NCBI GenBank assembly: GCA_018238155.1
Contig: JABCTZ010000001.1
Coordinates: 51,691 to 115,690 of the forward strand
Length of the DNA stretch: 64,000 nt
Origin: Candidatus Heimdallarchaeota archaeon
Lineage (GTDB): Archaea; Asgardarchaeota; Heimdallarchaeia; JABLTI01
Direction: 5' to 3'
The notes under the pieces were generated by a model that was not told where the DNA came from, ran no database searches, and saw only the letters and a program-made list of their open reading frames with translations. This document shows positions 1 to 9,295 of this stretch, in pieces. Numbering within the stretch: the first letter of the stretch is position 1; each line of letters begins with the position of its first letter. Position numbers and translations under genes: made by a program.

Positions 1-406
1 ATTCTACCATGCCATAATAAATTGTTGCTATATCATTATATACTCCCGGATCATCTGGAGTTATTTTCAACATGTTTTTCCATGCATCAATTGCTTTTTC
101 ATATTCACCTCTTCTTTCATAAACTATAGCTAAATTTCTTCGTACAACTATGAGTTTATCATTTAGCTCTATAGCCTTCAGGTAGCATTCGATTGCTTCT
201 TCAGTTTTATCCAAATAATTGTTGGCTAAACCGATGTTACTCCAAGCTTCTGCATAGTTGGGATCAATTTCTAATGATCGTTCAAAAATCTCTATTGCTT
301 TATCAAATTGACCTATTTCTCCATAGTTTATCCCCAATTCATTTAATTCCTTAACATCATCTATTTCAGCAAAATCTTTTGGTTTGTCTGTATTTTCATT
401 CGTCAT
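1..406 (-). CDS. TPR-repeat protein, 3' part cut off by window edge
   Basis: Reading leftward from ATG at 406 gives about 135 codons, open to the window edge. After an acidic N-terminus (MTNENTDKPKDFAEIDD) there are consecutive 34-residue tetratricopeptide repeats with the typical pattern, for example AIEIFERSLEIDPNYAEAW and AIECYLKAIELNDKL. GGAGAG precedes the start at a good distance. TPR arrays are protein-interaction scaffolds, so a partner or process cannot be named. The C-terminal part lies outside the window. The gene is divergent from the P-type ATPase, with about 230 bp of AT-rich intergenic DNA between them. Confidence 0.85.
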   Translation of the reverse strand, partial: MTNENTDKPKDFAEIDDVKELNELGINYGEIGQFDKAIEIFERSLEIDPNYAEAWSNIGLANNYLDKTEEAIECYLKAIELNDKLIVVRRNLAIVYERRGEYEKAIDAWKNMLKITPDDPGVYNDIATIYYGMVE

Positions 407-640
407 TATATTCTCTCCAAATTTACTCGAGAAGAAATTGATTTCCTTGATTTACAAGCAATAATTATTATTAATGTTCATAAATATTATTCAGCAACTA
501 AAACACCATTAATTATGCAAGAAATTTTTCAAAGTAAAATAAATAATGTTTTCCTTCTATTTCATTGACATATAAATTGGCACCTTGTGATTTCATTATC
601 TTAGAAATAGTTTTTATTTATCCTATTGTTTTTCTATAGT

Positions 641-3436
641 ATGGTATCTGGTTTTGATAAGACTGTAGAAGAAATCTATGATTTGTTAGATTCACAATTT
701 GAAGGATTATCTACAGAGGAAGCAAAAAAAAGAATTGAAAAACATGGTCAGAATATTGTTTCTTCCGAAAAAAAGACAAGTTCAATCAAACTTTTTCTAA
801 GTCAATTCAAGGATCTCCTTGTAATTATTCTTTTAATTGCTGGTCTCATTACTGGAGTAATTGGTATTATTGAGTCGAATTTGGAAGCAATAATTGATGT
901 CAGTGCAATAGCAATAGTTGTTCTATTAAATGCCTGTTTAGGTTTTTATCAAGAATATTCTGCCGAAAAAGCTATTAGCGCTTTGAGAAAGCTCTCTGAA
1001 AGTCAAGTTATTGTTGTTAGAGACCACAAAAAAATATACATCGATTCTGAATATGTCGTTCCTGGAGATATTATTTTTCTGGAAGCAGGTAATTCAGTTG
1101 TTGCCGATATTCGATTAATTCAATCCTATGAAATCAGAGTGAGCGAAGGCATTCTAACTGGCGAATCGACCACAATTGCCAAGCATACGGATTCTCTTCC
1201 AACAGATACACAATTAGCTGATAGAAAAAATACTCTTTTCAAAGGAACTACGATTGTTAATGGTTCTGGTTTGGGTATTGTTGTAAGCACAGGGTTCCTT
1301 ACAGAATTGGGCAAGATTGCTTCTTCATTGCTTTCAATTGAGCAAGAAGATACTCCTATCCAAAAGAAACTCGATCAACTTGCAAAACAAATAACAATTG
1401 GTATAGGCATTCTTTCGGTAATTATCTTTCTTATTGGTATCCTTTCAATTGGTGTGAGTAGTTGGGCTGTTTTATTGATCTTTTCTATTGGATTAGCTGT
1501 TGCAGCAGTCCCAGAAGGGTTACCAGCTGTTCTAACGCTTTCACTGGCTTTAGGGATTAATCGTTTAGCAAAGAAAAATGCTCTTGTGAGAAAATTGCCT
1601 GCGGTTGAAGTTCTAGGCTCATCTACTATTATTTGTACAGATAAAACAGGTACACTTACTCGAAATGAACAAACGGTTAGATTAATTTGGACTTTGGATA
1701 CAAAGTATAGTGTTACAGGTGATGGATATTTCAGCTCTGGAAATATCGTTGCTAAAGAAACTGGGAAAAAAGAAGAATCATTAACAAATTCTACTCTTCT
1801 TAAAAATATTGAAATCGGTGCTTTAGCTAATGAAGCTGCAATTGAAAAACAAGGTGAAAATGATCCCTACAAAATATTTGGTGATCCTACAGAAGTTGCA
1901 CTACTAATTCTTGCTGAGAAAGGACAAACGATGGAAACAATTCAATCTGAATGGTCTTTAGAATATCTCTTTCCTTTTGATAGCGATAGAAAACGTATGA
2001 GTGTTATTGTTAAAAATCGCAAAACTGAAAAATATGCTATTATGGTTAAAGGTGCGCTTGATATTTTACTTGATTTCTGCACAAATCAATTTTCGAATAA
2101 CGTTGTAAGTCCACTTGAGAAAGCAAGTAAGCAAATCATTATTCAAAATAGTGAAAATTATTCTGCGAGTTACGCTTACAGGATTCTTGGAATGGCTTTT
2201 AGAGAAATAACTGATGAAGAAGCAGAAAAATTACTGCTTTCTAAAAAGTCAGAATTAGTTGAACGGAATCTCACATTTGCTGGGTTTGTAGGGATGATAG
2301 ACCCACCACGAACTCAATCCCGTCCTGCTATTCTCAAAGCAAAAGCTGCTGGTATTAGAGTCATCATGATTACTGGCGATCACGTTGAAACTGCAAAAGC
2401 AATTGGACGTTCAATAAGTCTTACAACAAGCACAACCCCAATTACCGGAAAAGTGCTGGATAAAATGACCGATGATGAACTTGAGTTAATCGTTCAAACA
2501 ACAGATATTTTCGCTCGAGTTAATCCTCATCATAAACTGCGTATTATCAATGCCCTAAAAAAACTGGGTGAAATTGTTACCATGACTGGTGATGGTGTTA
2601 ATGATTCGCCTGCCCTAAAAAGAGCAGATATTGGTGTAGCAATGGGTATAACTGGAACAGATGTATCCAAAGAAGCAAGTGATATGATTTTAGTAGATGA
2701 TAACTTCGCAAATATAATTGAAGCTGTTTCAGAAGGACGAACAATCTATTCGAATATTAAAAAATTCATTGGTTACCTTCTCTCAGCAAATGCAGGAGAA
2801 CTAATCACTGTTCTTTTTGGAATTATTTTTGGTCTAATTTTCTTCAAAACAACAATTATCCCTATTTTGACCATCCAATTACTCTACATTAATTTGCTAA
2901 CAGATACTTTTCCAGCACTTGCTTTAGGTGTGAGCCCCGCAGAGGAAGATATTATGCTTCGCAAACCTCGAAATCCAAAAGAACCTCTAATTGATAAGGA
3001 GATGCTAGTTTCAATAATCACATCGGGACTGATGTATGGCATCGGCACACTCTTTGGTTATTTCTGGGCGATGGGTTTTACATTATCAACTGATGTTGAG
3101 ACGGTGAAAGCTGCTCAAACAATGGTTTTTGTTTCACTTGTTGTTTACCAACTTCTTCATTCATTGTCCTTGTGTCAAGATGATTTGATTTTTACTAAAA
3201 AATTTTTCAAAAATCATAAACTCTTTCTAGCAGTACTATTTAGCATTATTATGCTTGTTATCGCATTGTATGTACCATTTATGTCAAGATTTGCTCATAC
3301 AACTCCTTTGAATGGGATGCAGTGGTTGATTGTATTACTAACTGCGCTTCCAATCATGATTGCTGATGAAGTAAGAAAATTCATTTTTAATAGGATAAGG
3401 AAGAACAAGATAGCAGAATTAAATGATACTTACTGA
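641..3436 (+). CDS. P-type Ca2+-transporting ATPase (P2A, SERCA/PMR1-like)
   Basis: Integral membrane cation pump of about 931 residues. Visible landmarks in order: N-terminal cation-ATPase domain (EEIYDLLDSQFEGLSTEEA), actuator TGES motif (LTGES), M4 PEGLP, phosphorylation motif DKTGTLT, nucleotide-binding-domain KGA region, TGDGVNDSPALK hinge, then M5-M10. M5 reads SANAGELI and M6 NLLTDTFPALALG. These keep the Asn/Glu and Asn/Asp positions that coordinate Ca2+ in SERCA-type pumps, so Ca2+ export (or Mn2+, as in PMR1) is the best call. An in-frame TTG at 626 would add five residues, but ATG at 641 fits the family start (MVSGFDKTVEE). It stands alone in its orientation, with no regulator beside it. 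Confidence 0.93.
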   Translation: MVSGFDKTVEEIYDLLDSQFEGLSTEEAKKRIEKHGQNIVSSEKKTSSIKLFLSQFKDLLVIILLIAGLITGVIGIIESNLEAIIDVSAIAIVVLLNACLGFYQEYSAEKAISALRKLSESQVIVVRDHKKIYIDSEYVVPGDIIFLEAGNSVVADIRLIQSYEIRVSEGILTGESTTIAKHTDSLPTDTQLADRKNTLFKGTTIVNGSGLGIVVSTGFLTELGKIASSLLSIEQEDTPIQKKLDQLAKQITIGIGILSVIIFLIGILSIGVSSWAVLLIFSIGLAVAAVPEGLPAVLTLSLALGINRLAKKNALVRKLPAVEVLGSSTIICTDKTGTLTRNEQTVRLIWTLDTKYSVTGDGYFSSGNIVAKETGKKEESLTNSTLLKNIEIGALANEAAIEKQGENDPYKIFGDPTEVALLILAEKGQTMETIQSEWSLEYLFPFDSDRKRMSVIVKNRKTEKYAIMVKGALDILLDFCTNQFSNNVVSPLEKASKQIIIQNSENYSASYAYRILGMAFREITDEEAEKLLLSKKSELVERNLTFAGFVGMIDPPRTQSRPAILKAKAAGIRVIMITGDHVETAKAIGRSISLTTSTTPITGKVLDKMTDDELELIVQTTDIFARVNPHHKLRIINALKKLGEIVTMTGDGVNDSPALKRADIGVAMGITGTDVSKEASDMILVDDNFANIIEAVSEGRTIYSNIKKFIGYLLSANAGELITVLFGIIFGLIFFKTTIIPILTIQLLYINLLTDTFPALALGVSPAEEDIMLRKPRNPKEPLIDKEMLVSIITSGLMYGIGTLFGYFWAMGFTLSTDVETVKAAQTMVFVSLVVYQLLHSLSLCQDDLIFTKKFFKNHKLFLAVLFSIIMLVIALYVPFMSRFAHTTPLNGMQWLIVLLTALPIMIADEVRKFIFNRIRKNKIAELNDTY

Positions 3437-3681
3437 AGGATTTTGGGAAAGTTTACTCTAAATAACTTCCAAATAAAGTAAATTAGATAATTGAAATCTT
3501 ACTAATAGTTGGTTGGAATTGCTTCATATTGAATCAATGAAACTCTTTGAGACTACAATTTGTTGATTTTATGCCCAATTTTATTTTTTGGGAAAACTAT
3601 AATAATCTCAAATTTAACGTAAATGTTAGTTATTTATCTATTTGAAAAGTTTTTTTCAAATAAAAACAGGAGAGTAGTATT

Positions 3682-6084
3682 TTGTCTAAAAAAAGTGGAA
3701 TGATTTGTTCTAATTGTGGCGTTAATGTAGCTGTTGGTAAATTCTGTCCAAAGTGTGGCGTGGCTTTATCAATATCACTTGAACAAGAATTTGATATCCA
3801 AAAAAATAGGTTGGATGAAATAAGCAAAAAACTTGTTAATTTTGAAAGTTCTGTTTTAAAAGCTCTAGCACTTGACTATCATCAAAAATTCGATGAAATT
3901 AAATTTAGTATCGATACTTTGATCAATAAAATAGTTCATGATTCTGAAAGAATGAATCTTGAAGGTAAAGAGCTTGAGAGTTCTTTAATAATTTGTTTTA
4001 GTTGTGGACAAGAAGTTGCGCTTACAAAATTCTGTCAAAATTGTGGTAAATCCTTGGTTGAATTTGAAGGCGATTATAAGCAAGGATATGTGCAATATTT
4101 GGCTCAAACCCAGAGAAAGGTTAATCTTTTTAGAGACATGGTTGCAAAAATACTTGCAATTGAAGCTCTCACTGATTTAGAGATTATTATTAAAAACATA
4201 AGACAATTGATTCTCTATTTTAATAGAGAAGAAGTAGAAAAAGTAACAATCGAAAAAGGTCGAGAGGACGTCGATAGCTCCACTGTTGTTTCGGAGAAAA
4301 AACAACCGAGGACTGCTATTCCAAAGAAACAATTTGAAAAAATGCCTGTTGTTACACCGAAAAAAGCATCCTCGCAAACACAACCAAGTGTTAAGAAAGC
4401 AGAAATTAAACCTGAACGCAAGAAAAGTGCTGCATATAGCAAGCTCGAAAAAAATCTGCTCGATTATTGGTTCTTTTATCTTGCAACAATTATCTTTAGT
4501 GTTGGAATCTCCATTACTCTTTATTTCGTTTCTGTTGAATTGGAATCAGAGGTTTGGCAATTAGTAATTATTTATTCTATTGGTGCAATAATAATTGGTT
4601 TTGGTCAGGGTCTTAATTTATTAGCAAAACATAACAAGAAGAAAAAATTAGCGAAAGAAGAATCTAAACAAACTTCTGATAAAAAGAAGCAACCTTCGCA
4701 AGATGAAATTATTAAATATACCCCACAAATGACTTCTGTTATTTCATTTATCGGATTTATTGTCCTCTTTATTGGTGGAATCATTGGTATATTATCTTAT
4801 GAATCTCTGGGTGTTTCAAAAGGAGTTTTTATTGGTCTTAGTTTAGGTTTAAGTGCTGTTTGTATGGCAATAAGTATCTTGAATAAATCAGAACTCTTAG
4901 CTTTGACTAGTATTCTTCAAGCAATTATTTTTGTTGCAGTTGATCTTTTATGGGCTCAATATCCTCCTATTCTAAGTAACATCTCAAGTTTAATTGTGTA
5001 TTCTTTGATAATTATTGGTGCTACTTGCGTTTCTGTATTCTTCAAAAAATGGACTGTTTCAGCTGTGTCAATGGCTGTTATTCCTATTCTAATTTGTATA
5101 CCAAGAGTATATTCGCAGATAGGTCTTGAATTTTTAATTCTGATATTTGTACCAATTATGATTATTTTGACTATTCAATTTGGTTCCGAAAAAATACCTA
5201 TGCCTATCAAAAGAAGCTTAGTTGTTTTATCATTTATTCTTCCAACAATATCTGTATTTGTTATTTCACTCACAAGTTATTATAATCCAATTACTGAACC
5301 TGTTTGGGCTGCCTATCAATCATATCAATCGTTGCTTATCGGAGTAGTGATTATTGGTATATCTTATTATTATCAATTCATCCAAGAGAAGCATTTAGAT
5401 ATCAAATCTTCAAATGAGATCATTTGGTTTGCAGGACAAATTCTTACAGGGATAATAGCTTTTCTAACTGTTGGGCTTTACAAAGATATATTGATAACAT
5501 CATTATTCTTTACAATCTTCTTTATCTTTGGAATTTTAAGCACGATTAAATTCTTTAGAGAAAAATTGGCTGTTCAAAATATTATCGCTTCTTTTGTTAT
5601 AGCTGAAATACTTGCTATTCTTATTATTGTCTTAGTGGATGTAAATACAACAGCACAAGCTATACTTGTTTTTATTCTCGGAATTTCGTTTGTGCTTATA
5701 ACAATAGTTAGCCTATTTATTCCACATTTGCTTCACCAACAACCAGTACTCTTTTTTATTTGGTTTACTCTTTCAACAATCAATCTAATTTTGCTAGGTT
5801 TGATGGAAATAATTAGTCCATGGTTAACTTTTGTGATCATTGTTCTTCATTTGAGTTGTTCAATAATAGCTGCTCTTCCAATAATCATACCAAAAGCAAC
5901 TCGTTGGCGAGAGTTTTCGGTGACATCCTTAATCCTTAATGGTATAGCAGTTCTAGTATTCTTATTAAGTGGGAGATTTGCTTACTTTGATTATGTTCCA
6001 CTTATTATTTTCATATTCTTCTTCTTAGCTTCAATATCGGGCTTTATTAATTGGAAGGAACAGGAGGCAATTATCAATGAATAA
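3682..6084 (+). CDS. Double zinc-ribbon, multi-pass membrane protein
   Basis: About 800 residues starting at TTG, preceded by AGGAGAG. The N-terminus carries a zinc ribbon (CSNCG...FCPKCG, residues about 10-30), a helical coiled stretch, a second ribbon (CFSCG...FCQNCG, about 105-125), then a Lys/Pro/Gln-rich linker. From about residue 255 to the end the protein is almost entirely hydrophobic, with roughly 16 or more predicted membrane helices, as in DUF2339/DUF2157-like giant polytopic proteins. The stop overlaps the next gene by 8 bp, so the two are probably co-translated. The function is unknown. The ribbons should be cytosolic and could bind nucleic acid or protein. Confidence 0.75.
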   Translation: MSKKSGMICSNCGVNVAVGKFCPKCGVALSISLEQEFDIQKNRLDEISKKLVNFESSVLKALALDYHQKFDEIKFSIDTLINKIVHDSERMNLEGKELESSLIICFSCGQEVALTKFCQNCGKSLVEFEGDYKQGYVQYLAQTQRKVNLFRDMVAKILAIEALTDLEIIIKNIRQLILYFNREEVEKVTIEKGREDVDSSTVVSEKKQPRTAIPKKQFEKMPVVTPKKASSQTQPSVKKAEIKPERKKSAAYSKLEKNLLDYWFFYLATIIFSVGISITLYFVSVELESEVWQLVIIYSIGAIIIGFGQGLNLLAKHNKKKKLAKEESKQTSDKKKQPSQDEIIKYTPQMTSVISFIGFIVLFIGGIIGILSYESLGVSKGVFIGLSLGLSAVCMAISILNKSELLALTSILQAIIFVAVDLLWAQYPPILSNISSLIVYSLIIIGATCVSVFFKKWTVSAVSMAVIPILICIPRVYSQIGLEFLILIFVPIMIILTIQFGSEKIPMPIKRSLVVLSFILPTISVFVISLTSYYNPITEPVWAAYQSYQSLLIGVVIIGISYYYQFIQEKHLDIKSSNEIIWFAGQILTGIIAFLTVGLYKDILITSLFFTIFFIFGILSTIKFFREKLAVQNIIASFVIAEILAILIIVLVDVNTTAQAILVFILGISFVLITIVSLFIPHLLHQQPVLFFIWFTLSTINLILLGLMEIISPWLTFVIIVLHLSCSIIAALPIIIPKATRWREFSVTSLILNGIAVLVFLLSGRFAYFDYVPLIIFIFFFLASISGFINWKEQEAIINE

Positions 6085-7729
6085 TAAACAAGCGCAATCA
6101 GTTTCGAAAACAAAATCAAAGGAAAATAAAGGCGAATTAGAAGAAGCAACTGGCTCTTTGGTTCAAAAAACCTTTATCTCTAAGTACGTTCACCAAATAT
6201 TTCTTCTGGTTTTTATCAATATACTCTTTATCGTTTTTGAGCTTGTGGAAGCTTTCAAAATCAATTGGATCTCTGCAATAGTTTATGGAGTAATATCTAT
6301 TAGCTCAATTGGTTATATTTGGACTCAAAAGGAATCGGCTAAATTTCTTATTCCAATACCCTTTATTTCATTGTTAGTAGCAAGTCTATTGATTGACTTT
6401 CCATTGTTAATAACAATCATTTATGGTATTAATTGTCTATTCTTTTTCATTATTGCAATTATTAAGAAAGATGCTCAAGATTCAATTATCACTACAATAA
6501 CCACAGGATTAATGCTAGTAATTTTAACATCATTGTCATTAGTTAATCGAGGTTTTATAAAAGTCGACTATGAGCTAAATGCTATTAGTGGGATGTTATT
6601 TTTATGGATTGTTTGTGCAACAGTATCCACAATAATGTTGAGAGATAATCCTGGGCAGATATTTACCTATATACTTTCAGCTCAAATAATTACCGTAGTT
6701 ATGCCTTTCATTCGACCAGAAGGAGTCAATTCTAACGTTTATACCATAATTTGTGCTTTAGGATTCATAGTCACCGCAGTAACAACTTTGGTTCTGGTAA
6801 CAAGACATAAAGAATTAGATGATTTTCATCTTCTTCTCTCAGTTATTGTCCTACAAATAGGCATTGTTATTCTCTCATATTCATTCAATATAGGATTTAA
6901 TTGGACAAGTCCTAATAATAATGCTCTTATCATAGATTATGCTCTGCATATTCCATTAGCAATCTTTACAATAGCTAATTATCTTTTTAGTTATTTAAAA
7001 AGCAGGGAGAATCTATTAGAAGATGAGATAGCTGCTAACGATAAAAGATATTCTCAATTCAAACCTTTCATTCTCTATTTGTCATTTGCAATATCATCAT
7101 TAGCAATGTTAGGTTGGGTATTTGGCAATCTAAATCTAATCAATGTTTTAATAATTTCAATACTCTTTTTTGTTGTTGGAATTGTGATAAATAACAAGTA
7201 TCTGACAATAATTACAATGATTACATCCTATTTGTTTATAGGTTTAACAATGTCCTTTGTTGGAAGCGTTGTACTCGATATTATTCTCATTGTTTTGATA
7301 AGCATTTCAGGAGCATTGCTAATTTTCTCAATAATAAATGAAAAATGGATTAAAGGTGAGCCATTAACTACAATATTATCTCTAACTAGTTCAATGATGA
7401 TAATGATCAGTTTACTTATTTTGCTGGACTTTAATAGTATCTGGATAGGCGTTAGTTGGGTGCTAATAGGTTTCTATCTCTTTGCTGGAGGAATATTTAT
7501 GGAAAAAATCCTTTGGAGAAGAGTTGGGTTAGGCATTATCCTTGGAGATATCGTTTTTTCAATTGTTCTCATTGCTATTAGTGGTGGGTCGGGAATCTTC
7601 CTTGGAATAGGATTTATGGTCATTGCTGTAGTACTCTTTGGATGCATCTTCATGTTTAGATGGTCTGAGCAGAAGCAAGAGGCATACCTTCTTGCTGAAA
7701 GTGGTGATGAAAAAACACTTGAAGAATAA
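6077..7729 (+). CDS. Multi-pass membrane protein, partner of upstream zinc-ribbon protein
   Basis: About 550 residues. ATG at 6077 has AGGAGG ten bases upstream, inside the end of the preceding gene. After a Lys/Glu-rich cytosolic N-terminus of about 35 residues the chain is a run of hydrophobic helices (about 14), ending in a short charged tail. Composition and helix spacing resemble the membrane half of the preceding protein, so the pair may be two halves of one complex or an ancient duplication. No catalytic motif is seen and no function is assigned. A bidirectional terminator-like hairpin follows the stop. Confidence 0.7.
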   Translation: MNNKQAQSVSKTKSKENKGELEEATGSLVQKTFISKYVHQIFLLVFINILFIVFELVEAFKINWISAIVYGVISISSIGYIWTQKESAKFLIPIPFISLLVASLLIDFPLLITIIYGINCLFFFIIAIIKKDAQDSIITTITTGLMLVILTSLSLVNRGFIKVDYELNAISGMLFLWIVCATVSTIMLRDNPGQIFTYILSAQIITVVMPFIRPEGVNSNVYTIICALGFIVTAVTTLVLVTRHKELDDFHLLLSVIVLQIGIVILSYSFNIGFNWTSPNNNALIIDYALHIPLAIFTIANYLFSYLKSRENLLEDEIAANDKRYSQFKPFILYLSFAISSLAMLGWVFGNLNLINVLIISILFFVVGIVINNKYLTIITMITSYLFIGLTMSFVGSVVLDIILIVLISISGALLIFSIINEKWIKGEPLTTILSLTSSMMIMISLLILLDFNSIWIGVSWVLIGFYLFAGGIFMEKILWRRVGLGIILGDIVFSIVLIAISGGSGIFLGIGFMVIAVVLFGCIFMFRWSEQKQEAYLLAESGDEKTLEE

Positions 7730-7738
7730 AGGAATATT

Positions 7739-7764
7739 GAAAAGAAGAATACTATCTTCTTTTC
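7739..7764. terminator. Bidirectional terminator-like inverted repeat
   Basis: Perfect 10-bp arms (GAAAAGAAGA / TCTTCTTTTC) around a 6-nt loop lie between two convergent genes. The left gene stops at 7729 and the right gene stops at 7752 inside the repeat. The right arm leads into a T-rich stretch on the + strand. Confidence 0.55.
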
Positions 7765-9155
7765 TTTCTAAAGAAAATTATTGGGATTGTTGTTAATAAA
7801 CTGCTAATTACAATGAAAGGATAATTGATTTTGGCTTCATTGGAAGTTGAAGGAGTTAATGTAATGATTGTTGTGCTCAATTCCACTCTAAAAAGCCAAA
7901 TTCTACTAACTGTTTCACCAACAAAATGGGTAGAACCTAAGACTGTAAATGTTTCACTACCATCATAGACAAATGACCCTGCACCGTTTCCAAAAACATC
8001 ACCTATAGTAAAATTCCATAGATGTGTTCCATTTTCATCTGTTCTCACAATCCAAGCATCTCCTTGACCTGCTTGGTCAAAATTGTGTGTTGATCCGAGA
8101 AAAGTTAATTCGCCATTCGGCATTTCTATTATATGATTTCCAGTATCTTCTTCTATCCCACCGAATGTTTGATTCCAAATTTGGTTTCCAAATAGATCTG
8201 TGCGAATAACCCAAAAATCACTGCCACCTTCACCAAAACTATGTGTATTTGCAATTATTGCGAATCCTCCACTAGAACATTTAACAAGTGCTTCTGGTCG
8301 TTGATATCCCGTTTCATCTCCATATGTCATGTTCCATAACGGAATTCCAAATGAGTCTGTCTTAATTAACCACACATCACTTGACTTTGTATCATTATAC
8401 GTATAGCCAAGTACTGCAAATCCTCCATCGTCACATTGCACAATACTGTGAGGTGCAAAACATCTGTCAATAGCCCAGTTATCATATACTCTTTCCCATT
8501 TTTTGATTCCATTTAGACCAATTCTGAATATCCATATATCGCACCCACCACTTGTTGTAATTGTTACTCCACTAAGAACAAAATCACCATTTGAGCATTG
8601 AACGACAGAACGACCAACATCGCTAATATATGTTCCACCAGTTTGTTCAGATCCACTGAAGTATTTATTCCAGATAATTGTTCCATCATCAGCAATTCGT
8701 GTAACCATAAAATCAGAATTTGTTATTGCTGCGCTCACATTATAAAATGTTGAAGCAATTACATACCCTCCCGTATCACATGCTATTATTTGATACCCTT
8801 GATCTTCTCCGACATCACCAATTGTTTGATTCCACTCTTGGTTTCCATCTGAATCTAATCCAATCAATAAAACATCCAAATCCCCTGCACCTGAGCTGTT
8901 TGTCCAACCAGAAATGGCATATTTTCCTGTAGCACTTTTTACAAGAGACTTCCCAACATTTTCCATTTCTCCACCGAATGTTTTATTCCAAAGAATTACC
9001 ATTTCAGTTTCTTCAATGGTTTCGCATCCTGTAATACTGCTTGCAATTTGATTCATTTTTTCTGATTTATTTACTGGAAAATATAACAAAGTAACAATCA
9101 CTAAACTCAGAAGAAAAATAGGCAATAATTTGTGATACGAGGTTTGCGTTGTCAT
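7752..9155 (-). CDS. Secreted seven-repeat beta-propeller-like protein with C-terminal anchor
   Basis: 467 residues. An N-terminal hydrophobic segment (LLPIFLLSLVIVTLLYFPV) acts as signal or anchor. Then come seven repeats of about 50-55 residues, each beginning with a W-N-x-T-like block (LWNKTFGG, EWNQTIGD, IWNKYFSG, KWERVYDN, LWNMTYGD, IWNQTFGG, LWNFTIGD) and containing a GG-[FY]-x-[IV] strand pair. Seven such units suggest a closed seven-bladed propeller outside the cell. The C-terminus has a Thr/Ser-rich linker, a membrane helix and the basic end RKKRR, as in archaeal surface proteins. Similar WNxTxGG proteins are common and uncharacterised in archaea. Ligand unknown. Confidence 0.75.
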   Translation of the reverse strand: MTTQTSYHKLLPIFLLSLVIVTLLYFPVNKSEKMNQIASSITGCETIEETEMVILWNKTFGGEMENVGKSLVKSATGKYAISGWTNSSGAGDLDVLLIGLDSDGNQEWNQTIGDVGEDQGYQIIACDTGGYVIASTFYNVSAAITNSDFMVTRIADDGTIIWNKYFSGSEQTGGTYISDVGRSVVQCSNGDFVLSGVTITTSGGCDIWIFRIGLNGIKKWERVYDNWAIDRCFAPHSIVQCDDGGFAVLGYTYNDTKSSDVWLIKTDSFGIPLWNMTYGDETGYQRPEALVKCSSGGFAIIANTHSFGEGGSDFWVIRTDLFGNQIWNQTFGGIEEDTGNHIIEMPNGELTFLGSTHNFDQAGQGDAWIVRTDENGTHLWNFTIGDVFGNGAGSFVYDGSETFTVLGSTHFVGETVSRIWLFRVELSTTIITLTPSTSNEAKINYPFIVISSLLTTIPIIFFRKKRR

Positions 9156-9250
9156 AGTAGATAATATTTCATCATTATTTATTAATAAACTCCAACTTTA
9201 CATCTGCACTTTCAAAATCAATTATCAATAATAAAAAACAAACATCTACC

Positions 9251-9274
9251 CAAAAGAAACCTAAAAAAGTTTCT
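9251..9274 (-). terminator. Terminator-like hairpin
   Basis: AGAAAC / GTTTCT arms around an 8-nt loop lie just downstream of the minus-strand gene ending at 9296. On the minus strand the hairpin is followed by TTTT. Confidence 0.35.
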
Positions 9275-9295
9275 CTTTCCACATCATCTTTGAGA

